Below, piece after piece: positions 20,943 to 35,545 of a stretch of 64,000 nt of DNA. Under the pieces are notes generated by a model. The model saw only the letters and a list, made by a program, of their open reading frames with translations, did not search any database and was not told where the DNA came from. Where the stretch lies: assembly GCA_018261935.1 (NCBI GenBank), contig JAGTRP010000008.1:1-64000 (forward strand), written 5' to 3'. The DNA comes from Rhodocyclaceae bacterium (GTDB taxonomy: Bacteria > Pseudomonadota > Gammaproteobacteria > Burkholderiales > Rhodocyclaceae). The position numbers and the translations under genes were made by a program. Numbering within the stretch: the first letter of the stretch is position 1; each line of letters starts with the position of its first letter.

Positions 20943-21650
20943 ATGGAAACCCCGAGAATTATCGTCGTCACCGGCGCCAGCCGTGGCCTGGGCCGGGCCG
21001 CCACCCATCGCCTGGCCATCGAGGGCCACCAGGTGGTCGCCACGGCACGGCATGTGGAAGACCTGGCGCCTTTGCGGGAAGAACTGGAAATTCTCGGCCA
21101 TCGAATCGATTGCCAGCCTCTGGACGTGACCGACGACGCTTCGGTCGCCGCGCTCGCCCTCTGGCTTGAAGGCCATTTTGACCGGGTGGACGGGCTCATC
21201 AACAATGCCGGCATCGCGGTCGATGGATGGGACACCGGCATCCTGGAACTCCCGCTGGACAAGCTGCGGACCACCCTGGAAACCAATCTGTATGGTGCCC
21301 TGAGGGTGACCCAGGCCGTCATGCCGCTGTTACGGAGGAGTGCAGCCGGGCGGGTCGTGAACCTGTCCTCCGGGATGGGGCAATTGGCGGACATGGGAGC
21401 CGGCTCCCCCGCCTACCGGATTTCAAAGACCGCCCTCAATGCCCTAACCCGCATCCTGGCTGCCGAACTGCGGGATACCCCGATCAAGGTCAATGCAGTC
21501 TGTCCCGGATGGTGCCGCACGGACATGGGAGGACGGAAAGCGACCCGCTCGCCGGAAGAGGGCATCGACACCGTGGTCTGGCTCGTGACGATCCCGAAAA
21601 CTGGCCCCACCGGCGGATTCTTCCGGGATCGAAAACCGATCCCCTGGTAG
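20943..21650 (+). CDS. Short-chain dehydrogenase/reductase
   Basis: The 235-residue Rossmann protein has the NAD(P)-binding TGASRGLG at res. 10-17 and NNAG in the middle. The catalytic Y158-x3-K162 (YRISK) is preceded by the LSSGM serine, and PGWCRTDMGG follows. This is the classical SDR pattern close to carbonyl reductases. AAGGAG at 20928-20933 sits nine bases before the chosen ATG; the ATG at 20934 would leave no spacing. It is divergent from the FMN reductase gene, and the two may share redox-stress control. The substrate is unknown. Confidence 0.9.
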   Translation: METPRIIVVTGASRGLGRAATHRLAIEGHQVVATARHVEDLAPLREELEILGHRIDCQPLDVTDDASVAALALWLEGHFDRVDGLINNAGIAVDGWDTGILELPLDKLRTTLETNLYGALRVTQAVMPLLRRSAAGRVVNLSSGMGQLADMGAGSPAYRISKTALNALTRILAAELRDTPIKVNAVCPGWCRTDMGGRKATRSPEEGIDTVVWLVTIPKTGPTGGFFRDRKPIPW

Positions 21651-21664
21651 AAACCAAGGCTGTC

Positions 21665-21943
21665 CTAATGCCCGTGACCGTGCTTGCGATGAGGCTTGGC
21701 GATAACCGGTTCGGGCTCCGGCGGCGGGTGGCGAACCACGACAACGGGCTCGTCCGGCTCGAACCAGAACTCGCCGTGGGGAGTGTCGAGACGGCCTGTA
21801 ATCAGCTGGATCAGACCATCCACCGTATTGACCTGGGTGATGGCTTCCCAGGCATCGGTTGGGTGCTTGCTCGTGCCAAGGCCGTTGTAGATGAAGTCGC
21901 CGATCCGGATATCGCCAGCGGCGATGGTGATCCTGGTTGTCAT
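21665..21943 (-). CDS. Small hypothetical protein with a His-rich tail
   Basis: The 92-residue product has a beta-rich N-terminal half (TTRITIAAGDIRIGDFIYNG) and a C-terminal tail rich in Pro and Glu that ends KPHRKHGHGH. The tail could bind metal, but nothing in the neighbourhood confirms this. There is no signal peptide or membrane segment. An AGGAG lies 10 bases before ATG 21943; GTG 21949 is the alternative. It converges on the SDR gene with 14 bp between stops. I do not recognise the family. Confidence 0.55.
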   Translation of the reverse strand: MTTRITIAAGDIRIGDFIYNGLGTSKHPTDAWEAITQVNTVDGLIQLITGRLDTPHGEFWFEPDEPVVVVRHPPPEPEPVIAKPHRKHGHGH

Positions 21944-22134
21944 GCCCACTTTGCTCCTGAACCGCCCATGAAAGTTTCTTCAGCTTCGAGCATGGCCGAA
22001 GCGGGAGAGTTCGCCGGAAACAGCCGCTGGAACACCGGAGGCTCACCACCCCGGCCAACATCCTCCGAAATGAATGCAGAAACCATCTGCCCGAATTGGA
22101 GTCATGATGCCTATACCCAGAACCAGGGCTCGAA

Positions 22135-22878
<744 letters not shown>

Positions 22879-22886
22879 ATTGATTC

Positions 22887-22924
22887 AAGCAAAAAGCCAA
22901 TTCTTCGGAGTTGGCTTTTTGCTT
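22887..22924. terminator. Rho-independent terminator of tRNA-Pro
   Basis: A perfect 14-bp stem (22887-22900 with 22911-22924) around a 10-base loop carries A-runs on the left arm and T-runs on the right, so it can work in both directions. It lies 8 bp after the tRNA. Confidence 0.85.
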
Positions 22925-23121
22925 TCTGGGGGCTCACCGGCTCCGGACAAGATGACCGGCGGGCCACCCCGGTCCTGATCGATGGACAAGGTTGGGTTGG
23001 CTTTGGGGTTAAGGCTCGCTTAAGTTCCTCGTCATATGCTTCCGTTTCGTGCGATGCTTGTGGGTTGCCAATATGCCTTTTCGCACAACGTTGCGAGTCC
23101 AATCAAGATTCAGGGAATCCC

Positions 23122-24747
23122 ATGCTAAGAAACTACACAATCAGCGCTCGGCTGGGGCTGACTTTGTTCGTGCTCTGCCTTGCCCTTGCTGTCGCTGGTT
23201 CATTGGGGATATACGGTACTGTCGTCAACCACAAAGCGACGGAGCGTGTGGGCAACGACGAGGCGGTGGTCATGGTCGTCGGGCGGATCAACGTCAAGGT
23301 CTTTGATTCCCGCCTGCACGTCGCCCAGGCCCGGCTCAACGTCGAGGCTGCAAATCTGGCGAAGGAAGGCAAGGTGCTCAGCGAAAACAACCAGGAAGTC
23401 CTGAAAGACCTCGCCGAGCTGACAAAGCTGGCCGAGGGCACGGACAACGGCGCCGCCGTCCAGGCCTTCGTCACCACCGTCGGCGCCTTTGTCGATAACT
23501 ACCTGAAGCCCGTGGAGCAGGCCCTGCTGGCGGCCGACGGGCAGCAACTGGAACAGCTCAGCCATGCCAGCGGCAGCCGCTACTACAGCCCCATCAAGCA
23601 GAGCCGTACCGACCTGATGGCGGCCATCGAGGCGTCCACCGAAAGGCATCGCACCGAATCGAGCGCCATGTACAGGACCACCTTCGCCCTGGTGGTGGGG
23701 GTCGTCGGCCTCGGGATACTCCTAGCGGCCTTGGCGGGGGGCCTGGTCCTGCGCACCATCAGCCGGGATACCTCCCTGCTCCTGAACGGCATGCTGGAAG
23801 TGGAGCGCGGGCGCGACCTGACCCACCGACTGCCGGTGCAGGGAAGCGACGAGCTTTCCAGGATCGCTGCGGCCATCAACGGACTGCTGTCCTCGATGCA
23901 CGATTTCGCCGGGGCGGTGCAGGACCAGAGCGGGCGGAACATCGCCGCCACCGCCGACCTGCTGGACAAGGCTTCGTCGGTGTCCGAGAGCGCCAGGAAG
24001 CAGGACGAGGCCGCCCGGCTGACGGATGCGCGGCTTTCCGAGATGGTCGCCAGCATCCAGGCGGTCGCCCGGCGGGCGGCGGAGACCCGGGACCTGACCC
24101 TGGCCGGGGCGCAGCTCGGGCGCCAGGGAAGCGAGGTGGTGACCGGGACGGCCGCCGAAATGGCCAATGTGGCCAGACAGGTCCAGATTGCCGCCGACGA
24201 TATCCGCAACCTGGACAAGCAATCCTGCGAGATCGACAGCATCGTGTCGGCCATTTCGGAGATCGCCGAACAGACCAACCTGCTCGCCCTCAATGCCGCC
24301 ATCGAATCGGCCCGGGCCGGCGAGGCGGGGCGCGGCTTCGCCGTGGTGGCGGACGAGGTCAGGAAGCTGGCGGAGCGGACGCGGCATTTCACCGGCGAAA
24401 TCCAGAAGACCATCACCACCATCCGCCATGAGACCGCCGCCGCGGCCGAATGCATGGAGTCCGGACGCCGCCTGGCCGAGGAGGGGGTGGCGACGGCCCA
24501 GGCCGCCGCCCAGATGATCGTCGAGATCCAGAATTCGCTGGATTCGATCAACTCGGCGGTGGGGGACATCGCGGTCAGCGCCGGCAGCCAGGAGGCTTCC
24601 GTTGCCGACGTGGCGGACCAGATCAAGCGCATCGGCGTCCTGTCCGCCGACAACGCCGGCAGCGCCGAGTCGTCCCGGCAGCTGGCGCTGGAGACGGAAA
24701 AGGGCAGCCGTTCCCTGGCCGAGGCGGCTTCCGCCTTCCGGGTATGA
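23122..24747 (+). CDS. Methyl-accepting chemotaxis protein
   Basis: 541 residues. The first membrane segment is near res. 10-32. A periplasmic helical sensor (four-helix-bundle type) runs to about res. 180, and the second membrane segment is near 187-211. A HAMP-like region and a long helical signalling domain follow. The hairpin tip is present at [20 protein letters not shown] and [16 protein letters not shown], which contacts CheA/CheW. No CheR-binding pentapeptide ends the protein. The frame is open back to 22834, but ATG 23122 starts directly before the first membrane segment. No chemotaxis genes lie nearby, so it is an orphan receptor with unknown ligand. Confidence 0.93.
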   Translation: MLRNYTISARLGLTLFVLCLALAVAGSLGIYGTVVNHKATERVGNDEAVVMVVGRINVKVFDSRLHVAQARLNVEAANLAKEGKVLSENNQEVLKDLAELTKLAEGTDNGAAVQAFVTTVGAFVDNYLKPVEQALLAADGQQLEQLSHASGSRYYSPIKQSRTDLMAAIEASTERHRTESSAMYRTTFALVVGVVGLGILLAALAGGLVLRTISRDTSLLLNGMLEVERGRDLTHRLPVQGSDELSRIAAAINGLLSSMHDFAGAVQDQSGRNIAATADLLDKASSVSESARKQDEAARLTDARLSEMVASIQAVARRAAETRDLTLAGAQLGRQGSEVVTGTAAEMANVARQVQIAADDIRNLDKQSCEIDSIVSAISEIAEQTNLLALNAAIESARAGEAGRGFAVVADEVRKLAERTRHFTGEIQKTITTIRHETAAAAECMESGRRLAEEGVATAQAAAQMIVEIQNSLDSINSAVGDIAVSAGSQEASVADVADQIKRIGVLSADNAGSAESSRQLALETEKGSRSLAEAASAFRV

Positions 24748-24759
24748 ACCGGGCAGGTA

Positions 24760-24792
24760 ATTACCCAATAAACGATAGGATTATTGGGTAAT
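24760..24792. terminator. 12-bp inverted repeat between convergent genes
   Basis: ATTACCCAATAA (24760-24771) is perfectly repeated in reverse at 24781-24792 around a 9-base loop. It lies just after the MCP stop and before the end of the leftward gene cluster. There is no T-run, but the location fits a bidirectional transcription end. Confidence 0.5.
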
Positions 24793-24822
24793 GAAAAACC
24801 GTGGCCCTGGAACCGCGCCGGG

Positions 24823-25023
24823 CTACAGGAAGGCTCGGCCAACCAGATAGATCACGGCAATGCCGGCGGCAACCGCGAATCCCATCCCGAAACGGCCGGC
24901 CCAGCGGGCCCGCCGGCGTTCATCGGCCGCCTCTTCGTCCACCATCCGCCGCAGCCGCCGCAGGGCGGCGATGCCGACGATGCGCTGGATGGCGTGGTCG
25001 ATCTGTTGCTGTTCCGGGGGCAT
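24823..25023 (-). CDS. Small C-tail-anchored membrane protein
   Basis: The 66-residue protein has an N-terminal charged helical part (PEQQQIDHAIQRIVGIAALR), a strongly basic/acidic middle (MVDEEAADERRRARW) and one membrane segment near res. 45-64 (GFAVAAGIAVIYLVGRAFL). It follows the helicase gene by 15 bp on the same strand and is probably in its operon. I do not recognise the family. Confidence 0.6.
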   Translation of the reverse strand: MPPEQQQIDHAIQRIVGIAALRRLRRMVDEEAADERRRARWAGRFGMGFAVAAGIAVIYLVGRAFL

Positions 25024-25038
25024 GGCACAACTCCAGTG

Positions 25039-29174
<4,136 letters not shown>

Positions 29175-29178
<4 letters not shown>

Positions 29179-30206
29179 GGCAGGACGTGCAGCGGCGGCC
29201 TGGGGCTGACGAATTCCAGCCGCCGGCCCAGGGCCTCGGTGACGGAAACGGAGCCGTCGGCATCGACCCGCAGGACCGCCTCGATGCCCAGTTTCCGGGC
29301 TTCGCCGCGCCAGGTTTCGGGGCCGGCGATGAAGACGGGCTTGGAGGAGGCGTCGGAGCGGGTGCCGGCGTCGGCCCCGCCGGGGATGAGCACCGTCACC
29401 GCCTGGGTATGGGTGGCGGGGTAGCCGGTGCGGGGATCGAGCAGGTGGGGGTAGCGCCGGCCGCCCACCTCGAAATAGCGCTGGTAGTCGCCGGAGGTGC
29501 CGATGGCCTCGCCGTCGTTCAATTCCAGGGTGGCCAGGGGGCCGGGCTGGCGGGGGTGCTGGATGCCCACCTTCCATTTGCGGCCGGCCTTGTCCCCCAA
29601 GGCGAGTATGTTGCCGCCGATGTTGATGAGGGCGTTATGGACGCCCTGGCCCTTGAGGATGGCCGCTGCCCGGTCCAGGGCGACGCCCTTCAGGTAGCCG
29701 CCGAAATCCAGGGCCACCTGGCGGTTGCGGCTGGTGACCGTGTCGTCCTGGACCGTGAGGTCGGCGATGGAGGGGTGGGCCTTGAGCCAGGCCTGGATGG
29801 CATCCGGGGGGGGCAGCTCGGCCTTGAATTCATCCGACTGGAAGCCCCAGAGGGCGATGAGGCGGCCGATGCCGGGGTCGAAGAGGTAGTCCCCCCGGCG
29901 GGCGAGGTCCTGGGCTTCCCGGATGAGCCCGGCCATCTCCGGAGAGACCCGGTGGGGCCGGCCGGCGGCGATGGCGTCGTTGAGGGCGGTGAGCTCGGAG
30001 GGCTGCCAGGCGTGGTAGGCCCGGTGCAGGCGGTCGAATTCCCGCAGCACGGCGGCGGCGGCGCTGCGCCCCTTCTGGGGATCGGGGTCCACCACCAGCA
30101 CTTCGACCCGGGTGCCGAAGACGTAGGACTCCTGCTGCTGGATGGCGGGGGGTCGGGTACAGCCGGCCAGGACCAGTGCGCAGAGGAGGGCGATCAGGCC
30201 CCGCAT
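29175..30206 (-). CDS. apbE: FAD:protein FMN transferase ApbE
   Basis: This 343-residue lipoprotein has signal RGLIALLCALVLAGC with the lipobox LAGC. It contains DFGGYLKGVALDRA, NIGGNILALG, the DPRTGYPA motif and the TRSDASSKPVFIAGP region with magnesium and flavin ligands. ApbE attaches FMN covalently to Thr in targets such as NqrB, NqrC, RnfG and NosR at the membrane. No flavoprotein target is nearby. It overlaps gshB by 13 bases upstream and the helicase by 4 downstream. Confidence 0.94.
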
Positions 30207-31219
30207 GCGTGCTCGAGGGCGGTGATGAAGGCGCCGGCGGCGTCGAAGCCGGTCTGCTGGCGGATTTCCACCATGCAGGTGGGGCTGGTGACGTTGATCT
30301 CGGTGAGGTGGTTGCCGATGACGTCGATGCCCACCAGCAACAATCCGCGCTGCCAGAGGACGGGGGCCAGGGCCTCGGCGATTTCCCGGTCCCGGGGGGA
30401 GAGGTCCTGGGCGACGCCGGTGCCGCCGGCGGCCAGGTTGCCCCGGGTCTCGCCAGCCTTGGGGATGCGGGCCAGGCAATAGGGCACCACCTGGCCGGCG
30501 ACGAGGAGGATGCGCTTGTCGCCGTGGATGATGTCCGGCAGGTAGGCCTGGGCCATGATGGTGCGCTCGCCGTGGTGGCAGAGGGTCTCGACGATGACGT
30601 TGCGGTTGGGGTCGTTGCGGTGCACCCGGAAGACCTGGCTGCCCCCCATGCCGTCCAGGGGTTTCAGCACCACGTCCCGCTGCTGGTCGATGAAATGGTG
30701 CAGGTGGGCCATGTTCCGGGTTACCAGGCTGGGGACGGTGAAGCGGCCGAACTCGGCGATGGCGAGCTTTTCCGAATGGTCCCGCAGAGCCCGGGGCTTG
30801 TTGAAGACCCGGGCGCCTTCGGCCTCGGCCCGCTCCAGGAGCCAAGTGGCGGTGACGTACTCGACGTCGAAGGGCGGGTCCTTGCGCATCACCACGGCGT
30901 CGAAGGCGGTGAGCGGCATCATTTCGCAGCCGGTTTCCAGGTACCACTCGTGGTCGTCGGGCCGGGTGCGCAGATGGATGGCCTCACCATAGACGCTGGG
31001 CTGGCCGGGGTGGGCGGCGGGGTCCGGGCGGCGCCAGCACAGGCTGGCACAGTCGACGGCGAAGACCTCGTGGCCATGGCGCTCGGCGGCCCGCATCATG
31101 GCGACGGTGGAATCCTTCCAGGCCTTGAGGCTGTCCAGGGGATCGACCACGAAGGCCAGCCGCAGGGGGCGGCCGCTGCCACCGAGGACGTCGGTGGGGA
31201 AGCGGAGTTGCTGAGCCAT
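30194..31219 (-). CDS. gshB: Glutathione synthetase
   Basis: The 341-residue ATP-grasp enzyme joins gamma-glutamylcysteine and glycine. It shows the GshB N-terminal LRLAFVVDPLDSLKAWKDST, the RKDPPFD motif, KPLDGMGG in the ATP-binding loop, and GIDVIGNHLTEINVTSPT at the metal site. ATG 31219 is chosen, preceded by GAGG at a good distance; the first 18 residues exceed the E. coli protein. gshA is 8 bp upstream, so the whole two-step glutathione pathway is in one operon. Confidence 0.95.
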   Translation of the reverse strand: MAQQLRFPTDVLGGSGRPLRLAFVVDPLDSLKAWKDSTVAMMRAAERHGHEVFAVDCASLCWRRPDPAAHPGQPSVYGEAIHLRTRPDDHEWYLETGCEMMPLTAFDAVVMRKDPPFDVEYVTATWLLERAEAEGARVFNKPRALRDHSEKLAIAEFGRFTVPSLVTRNMAHLHHFIDQQRDVVLKPLDGMGGSQVFRVHRNDPNRNVIVETLCHHGERTIMAQAYLPDIIHGDKRILLVAGQVVPYCLARIPKAGETRGNLAAGGTGVAQDLSPRDREIAEALAPVLWQRGLLLVGIDVIGNHLTEINVTSPTCMVEIRQQTGFDAAGAFITALEHACGA

Positions 31220-31227
31220 GGGTGGCC

Positions 31228-32514
31228 TCAGGCTGCCCCGGGGGCGGTGCGCTCCAGTTCGATGGCAGCGGCCAGGCAGGCCAGCCGCCCGACGACGCCG
31301 TAGGCGTAGAAGCGGTTGGGGGGAGCGTCCGGATCGCAGCAGCGGTAGTCGGGCAGGTTGCAGCCGGTCTCGAAGGCCAGGGGCTCGAAATGCATGCCCG
31401 GGGCGTTCAGGTTCTCGTCCTTGCCGCGGCCGGTATGGACCCGGTAGAAGCCGCCCACCACGTAGCGGTCGATCATGTAGATGACGGGCTCGGCCACGGC
31501 TTCCCGCAGGGTTTCGAAGGTCGGCACCCCTTCCTGGATGATGACCTCGTTCACCTCCAGGCCCTCCTTGATGACGCTCATCTTGTTGCGCTGCTTGCGG
31601 TTGAGGCCCACCACTTCGGAGGCGTCACGCACAGTCATGACCCCCATGCCGTAGGTGCCGGCATCGGCCTTCACGACCACGAAGGGGCTCTCGTCGATGC
31701 CGTATTCCCGGTACTTCTCCCGCACCTGCTCAAGGACGGCATTGACGTTGGCGGCCAGGCATTCCTCCCCCTGGCGGTCATGGAAATTGACGCTGCGGCA
31801 GACGGAGAAGGCGGGGTTGATGCGCCAGGGATCGATACCGATGTGTTCGGCGAAGCTCCGGGCCACCTCGTCGTAGGCGGCGAAGTGGTGGGACTTGCGG
31901 CGCAGCGCCCAGCCGGCGTGGAGCGGCGGCAGGATGAACTGATCCGAAAGGCCCTGGAGGATCTCCGGGATGCCGGCCGACAGGTCGTTGTTGAGGAGGA
32001 TGACGCAGGGGTCGAAGCCGTCGACCCCGAGGCGGTGCTGGGTGCGGACCAGGGGCTCCAGGAGCAGGGTCTGGCCGTTGCCGGTATCGATGGGGGTCGG
32101 TTCCTTGATCTCCGGCAGCAGGGTACCGATGCGCACGTTCAGCCCGGTCTGGCGCAGGATGGCGGCGAGCTGGGCGACGTTCTGCAGGTAGAACTGGTTG
32201 CGGGTGTGGTTTTCCGGGATGAGGAGGAGATTCCTGGCTTCCGGGCAGAACTTCTCGATGGCGCCCATGGCCGCCTGGACGCAGAGGGGCAGGAAGGCCG
32301 GGTTGAGGTTGTTGAAGCCGCCGGGGAAGAGGTTGGTATCCACCGGCGCCAGCTTGAAGCCGGAATTCCTCAGATCACAGGAGGAGTAGAAGGGCGGGGT
32401 GTGTTCCAGCCATTGGCTGCGCAGCCAATGCTCGATCTGTGTGCTGCTTTCCAGGAAACGGCGCTCGAGTTCGAGCAGGGGGCCGCTCAGGGCTGTGGTG
32501 AGGTGGGGCACCAT
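31228..32514 (-). CDS. gshA: Glutamate-cysteine ligase, proteobacterial GshA type
   Basis: The 428-residue protein is the family of GshA found in many beta-proteobacteria, distinct from the E. coli type. Recognisable stretches include YSSCDLRNSGFKLAPVDTNL, FPGGFNNL, VVKADAGTYGMGVMTV and GGFYRVHTGRGKDENLNAPG. It makes gamma-glutamylcysteine, the first and rate-limiting step. It is the first gene of gshA-gshB and perhaps of the whole apbE-helicase run, since spacing stays tight downstream. Confidence 0.94.
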   Translation of the reverse strand: MVPHLTTALSGPLLELERRFLESSTQIEHWLRSQWLEHTPPFYSSCDLRNSGFKLAPVDTNLFPGGFNNLNPAFLPLCVQAAMGAIEKFCPEARNLLLIPENHTRNQFYLQNVAQLAAILRQTGLNVRIGTLLPEIKEPTPIDTGNGQTLLLEPLVRTQHRLGVDGFDPCVILLNNDLSAGIPEILQGLSDQFILPPLHAGWALRRKSHHFAAYDEVARSFAEHIGIDPWRINPAFSVCRSVNFHDRQGEECLAANVNAVLEQVREKYREYGIDESPFVVVKADAGTYGMGVMTVRDASEVVGLNRKQRNKMSVIKEGLEVNEVIIQEGVPTFETLREAVAEPVIYMIDRYVVGGFYRVHTGRGKDENLNAPGMHFEPLAFETGCNLPDYRCCDPDAPPNRFYAYGVVGRLACLAAAIELERTAPGAA

Positions 32515-32563
32515 GGGGATTGTTCTCCGGCGTCGTATTTATTGGGTCTTATAGCGGGCAATC

Positions 32564-33787
32564 TTACACCGCAAGGGGTGAAAAGACGCGGAAGGATTCG
32601 GGGAGCGGCGCATTCTGCAGGCTGCGCTGGGAGAAGATGAATCGACCGTCGCAGACGAAACCGAGTTCCGCCCAGTCCACGGCGTTCATGGCGGCGCACA
32701 GGGCGTCCAGGTCCACGTCCGGGACGAGAGGGAAAAGGCCGAGGATGGCGCCATCGAAGTAGGGGCAGTCGTGCCGGAAGAAGGGCTCGGAACGGCGCGT
32801 CTTGGTATTGACGTAGAGGCGCGGTGCATCGGTCTCCGGGCAGGCGCGGCCCCATTGCCACCAGTTGCTCTCGTCGAAGCGGCGGATGCGGCGGCTGATC
32901 AGGCGTTCCTTGTGGGGCAGGAGGGCCGGGTGGGGTTCGGCGCTGCCAGGGGCCTGCCAGAGCATGGAACGGGGAAGCCCGGTGCGGGCCGTCTCGGAGC
33001 AGACGAAATCCCGGTTGGTCTGGCCCGTGGCGCCGTAGAGATCGTCGGCCCCGGAGACGGCGCCGACCTTGACCGAAAAGAGGTCCCGGACCCGCAGGGG
33101 ATAGGTTGCCCGGGTGAATAGCAGGTGGCCGCCGACTTCCATGAAATGGCGCTCCTCCCAGGGCGGGGCGGCGAGGACGGATTTCAGGTCGCTGGCGGTG
33201 CCGAGTTCGGCGTAACGGGTGCGGCGGGAGAAATTGCCGCGCTCGAAGCGCCAGATCAGGCAGTTGGGCACGGCGCCGTCGAAGATGCGGGCGTCCCCCA
33301 GCTCGATGGCGTCGGTGATGGTGCCCTGCTCGAAGAGCCAGGCGTTGAGCTTGACGGCGGAGGTGGCCTTGAGGAAATCCCGGGGAGTGATGAAGATGAG
33401 CTCGCCGCCCGGCTCCAGGTGGCGGACCGCCTTCTCGATGAAGAAGAGGTAGAGGTTGGAGCGCCCGTCGAAAAGATCCGACCGGAGCAGGATGGCGGTA
33501 TCCGGCCGGATGTCCTGGCAGCGCACGTAGGGCGGGTTGCCGACGATGGTCTGAAAGCGCTCGCTTTCCGGGTAGGCGAAGAAATCCGCCACCATGGCGC
33601 CGGGGGGCGCGTGCCGGGGGTCGGCCTCGATGGCGACGCAGCCGGGCAGCCGCCCGGAGAAGGCGCCGTCGCCGGCCGAGGGCTCCAGCACCCGGCCGCT
33701 GTTGCGGCGCAGGGCGAGCATGGCATCGACTACGGCGGGGGGCGTGAACACTTGCCCGAGGCGGGCGATATCGAAGGGATGGCTCAT
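32564..33787 (-). CDS. Orphan N6-adenine DNA methyltransferase (gamma class)
   Basis: 407 residues. The order is GQVFTPP (motif X, res. 11-17), EPSAGDGAF (motif I), and the catalytic NPPY at N84-Y87, then a C-terminal target-recognition part. This order is that of TaqI/Eco57I-like gamma-class enzymes acting on adenine N6. No restriction nuclease lies beside it; its neighbours are gshA (49 bp away) and, divergently, ybiT. A solitary methylase in a housekeeping region suggests either epigenetic regulation or a remnant of a lost restriction system. The target sequence cannot be read from the protein. Confidence 0.88.
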   Translation of the reverse strand: MSHPFDIARLGQVFTPPAVVDAMLALRRNSGRVLEPSAGDGAFSGRLPGCVAIEADPRHAPPGAMVADFFAYPESERFQTIVGNPPYVRCQDIRPDTAILLRSDLFDGRSNLYLFFIEKAVRHLEPGGELIFITPRDFLKATSAVKLNAWLFEQGTITDAIELGDARIFDGAVPNCLIWRFERGNFSRRTRYAELGTASDLKSVLAAPPWEERHFMEVGGHLLFTRATYPLRVRDLFSVKVGAVSGADDLYGATGQTNRDFVCSETARTGLPRSMLWQAPGSAEPHPALLPHKERLISRRIRRFDESNWWQWGRACPETDAPRLYVNTKTRRSEPFFRHDCPYFDGAILGLFPLVPDVDLDALCAAMNAVDWAELGFVCDGRFIFSQRSLQNAPLPESFRVFSPLAV

Positions 33788-33914
33788 GGGGGAAACTTTC
33801 GCAGGCCGGCATTCTACCCCTTAAGGGCTCAGTAAACGTGCGGCATGTCCTTGAAAAAAGGTACAATTCGGCCTTTTGCCGGTCCCTTGCCGGCGACCGG
33901 AAAGAGTATTCACC

Positions 33915-35537
33915 GTGCTAGTTGCAGCCAACATCACCATGCAGTTCGGGGCCAAGCCCCTCTTTGAGAACGTCAACGTCAAATTCGGCGAGGGCTATCG
34001 CTACGGCCTCATCGGCGCCAACGGCGCCGGCAAGTCCACCTTCATGAAGATCCTGTGCGGGGCCCTGGAGCCCTCCGCCGGCAATGTCTCCAAAGAGAAG
34101 CACGAGCGCATGGCCTACCTGCGCCAGGACCAGTTCGCCTACGAAGACATGCGCGTCCTCGACGTGGTGATGATGGGCCACGAGGAAATGTGGGCCTGCA
34201 TGCAGGAGCGGGACGCCATCTACGCCAACCCGGAAGCCAGCGAGGACGACTACATGCGGGCCGCCGAGCTGGAATCCCACTTCGCCGAGTACGGCGGCTA
34301 CACGGCGGAATCCCGGGCCGGCGAACTGCTCCTCGGCGTGGGCATCCCCACCGAGCAGCACAACGGCCCCATGCGCGAAGTGGCCCCCGGCTGGAAGCTG
34401 CGGGTGCTGCTCTGCCAGGCCCTGTTCGCGAACCCGGACATCCTGCTGCTGGACGAGCCGACCAACAACCTGGACATCAACACCATCCGCTGGCTGGAGG
34501 ACGTGTTGAACGCCCGGGAATCGACCATGGTCATCATTTCCCACGACCGCCACTTCCTCAACCAGGTCTGTACCCACATGGCCGACCTGGACTACGGCAA
34601 GATCACCCTCTACCCGGGCAACTACGACGACTTCATGGAAGCCTCGACCCAGGCGCGGGAACGCCAGTCGGCGGCCAACGCCAAGGCCAAGGAGCGCATC
34701 GCCGAGCTGCAGACCTTCGTCCGTCGCTTCTCGGCCAACGCCTCCAAGGCCAAGCAGGCCACCAGCCGCCTGAAGCTCATCGACAAGCTGAAGCCCGAGG
34801 ACGTCAAGCCATCTTCCCGCCAGTACCCGTGGATTCGCTTCGAGTACGACGAGAAGGAAAAGCTGCATCGCCAGGCGGTGGAAATCGAGAACCTCTCCTT
34901 CGCCTACGAGGGTTCCGGGCGCAAGATTTTCAACAACCTGACCTTGACCATCAACGCCGGCGAGCGTATCGCCGTCATCGGCGAGAACGGCGCCGGCAAG
35001 ACCACGCTGCTGAAGCTCCTCATGGGCGAGCTGCAGCCCCAGTTCGGCACCTTGAAGTGGGCGGAGAAGGCCAAGCCCGGCTACTACGCCCAGGACCACA
35101 GCGCCCTGTTCCAATCCGACATCAACCTCACCGACTGGATCGCCGAGGATGCCCGGGATTCGGCCGGCGACGGTGGCGATGTCGAAACCCTCATCCGCGG
35201 TACCCTGGGCCGGCTGCTCTTCTCCGGCGACGACGTCAAGAAGCCGGTCAAGGTCATCTCCGGCGGCGAGCAGGGCCGCATGCTGTTCGGCAAGCTGATG
35301 CTGCAGCGGGGCAACGTCCTCATCATGGACGAGCCCACCAACCACCTGGACATGGAATCCATCGAGTCCCTCAACAGCGGCCTCGAGAAATTCCCCGGCA
35401 CCCTGGTCTTCGTGTCCCACGACCGGGAGTTTGTGTCCTCCCTCGCCACCCGCGTCTTCGAGGTCAAGGGCGACGGCCGCATCGTCGACTACCTGGGCGG
35501 CTACGAGGACTACCTCGCCAGCCAGGGCGTCGAGTAA
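33915..35537 (+). CDS. ybiT: ABC-F family ribosome-associated ATPase YbiT
   Basis: The 540-residue protein has no membrane segments and two ATP-binding cassettes: first Walker [10 protein letters not shown] (about res. 36-44) with [11 protein letters not shown], and second Walker [10 protein letters not shown] with [12 protein letters not shown]. The linker between them, about 80 residues, contains the P-site tRNA interaction motif region ([18 protein letters not shown]). Close match in length and motifs to E. coli YbiT. ABC-F proteins act on stalled or initiating ribosomes. GTG 33915 is chosen because homologues begin with MLVxxNxTMQFG. Confidence 0.93.
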   Translation: MLVAANITMQFGAKPLFENVNVKFGEGYRYGLIGANGAGKSTFMKILCGALEPSAGNVSKEKHERMAYLRQDQFAYEDMRVLDVVMMGHEEMWACMQERDAIYANPEASEDDYMRAAELESHFAEYGGYTAESRAGELLLGVGIPTEQHNGPMREVAPGWKLRVLLCQALFANPDILLLDEPTNNLDINTIRWLEDVLNARESTMVIISHDRHFLNQVCTHMADLDYGKITLYPGNYDDFMEASTQARERQSAANAKAKERIAELQTFVRRFSANASKAKQATSRLKLIDKLKPEDVKPSSRQYPWIRFEYDEKEKLHRQAVEIENLSFAYEGSGRKIFNNLTLTINAGERIAVIGENGAGKTTLLKLLMGELQPQFGTLKWAEKAKPGYYAQDHSALFQSDINLTDWIAEDARDSAGDGGDVETLIRGTLGRLLFSGDDVKKPVKVISGGEQGRMLFGKLMLQRGNVLIMDEPTNHLDMESIESLNSGLEKFPGTLVFVSHDREFVSSLATRVFEVKGDGRIVDYLGGYEDYLASQGVE

Positions 35538-35545
35538 GACGACCC

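Noticed and set aside
23016-23060. Possible flagellar sigma28 promoter before the chemoreceptor gene
   Set aside because: Only TTAAGTTC resembles the -35 part; no GCCGATAA-like -10 at the right distance.
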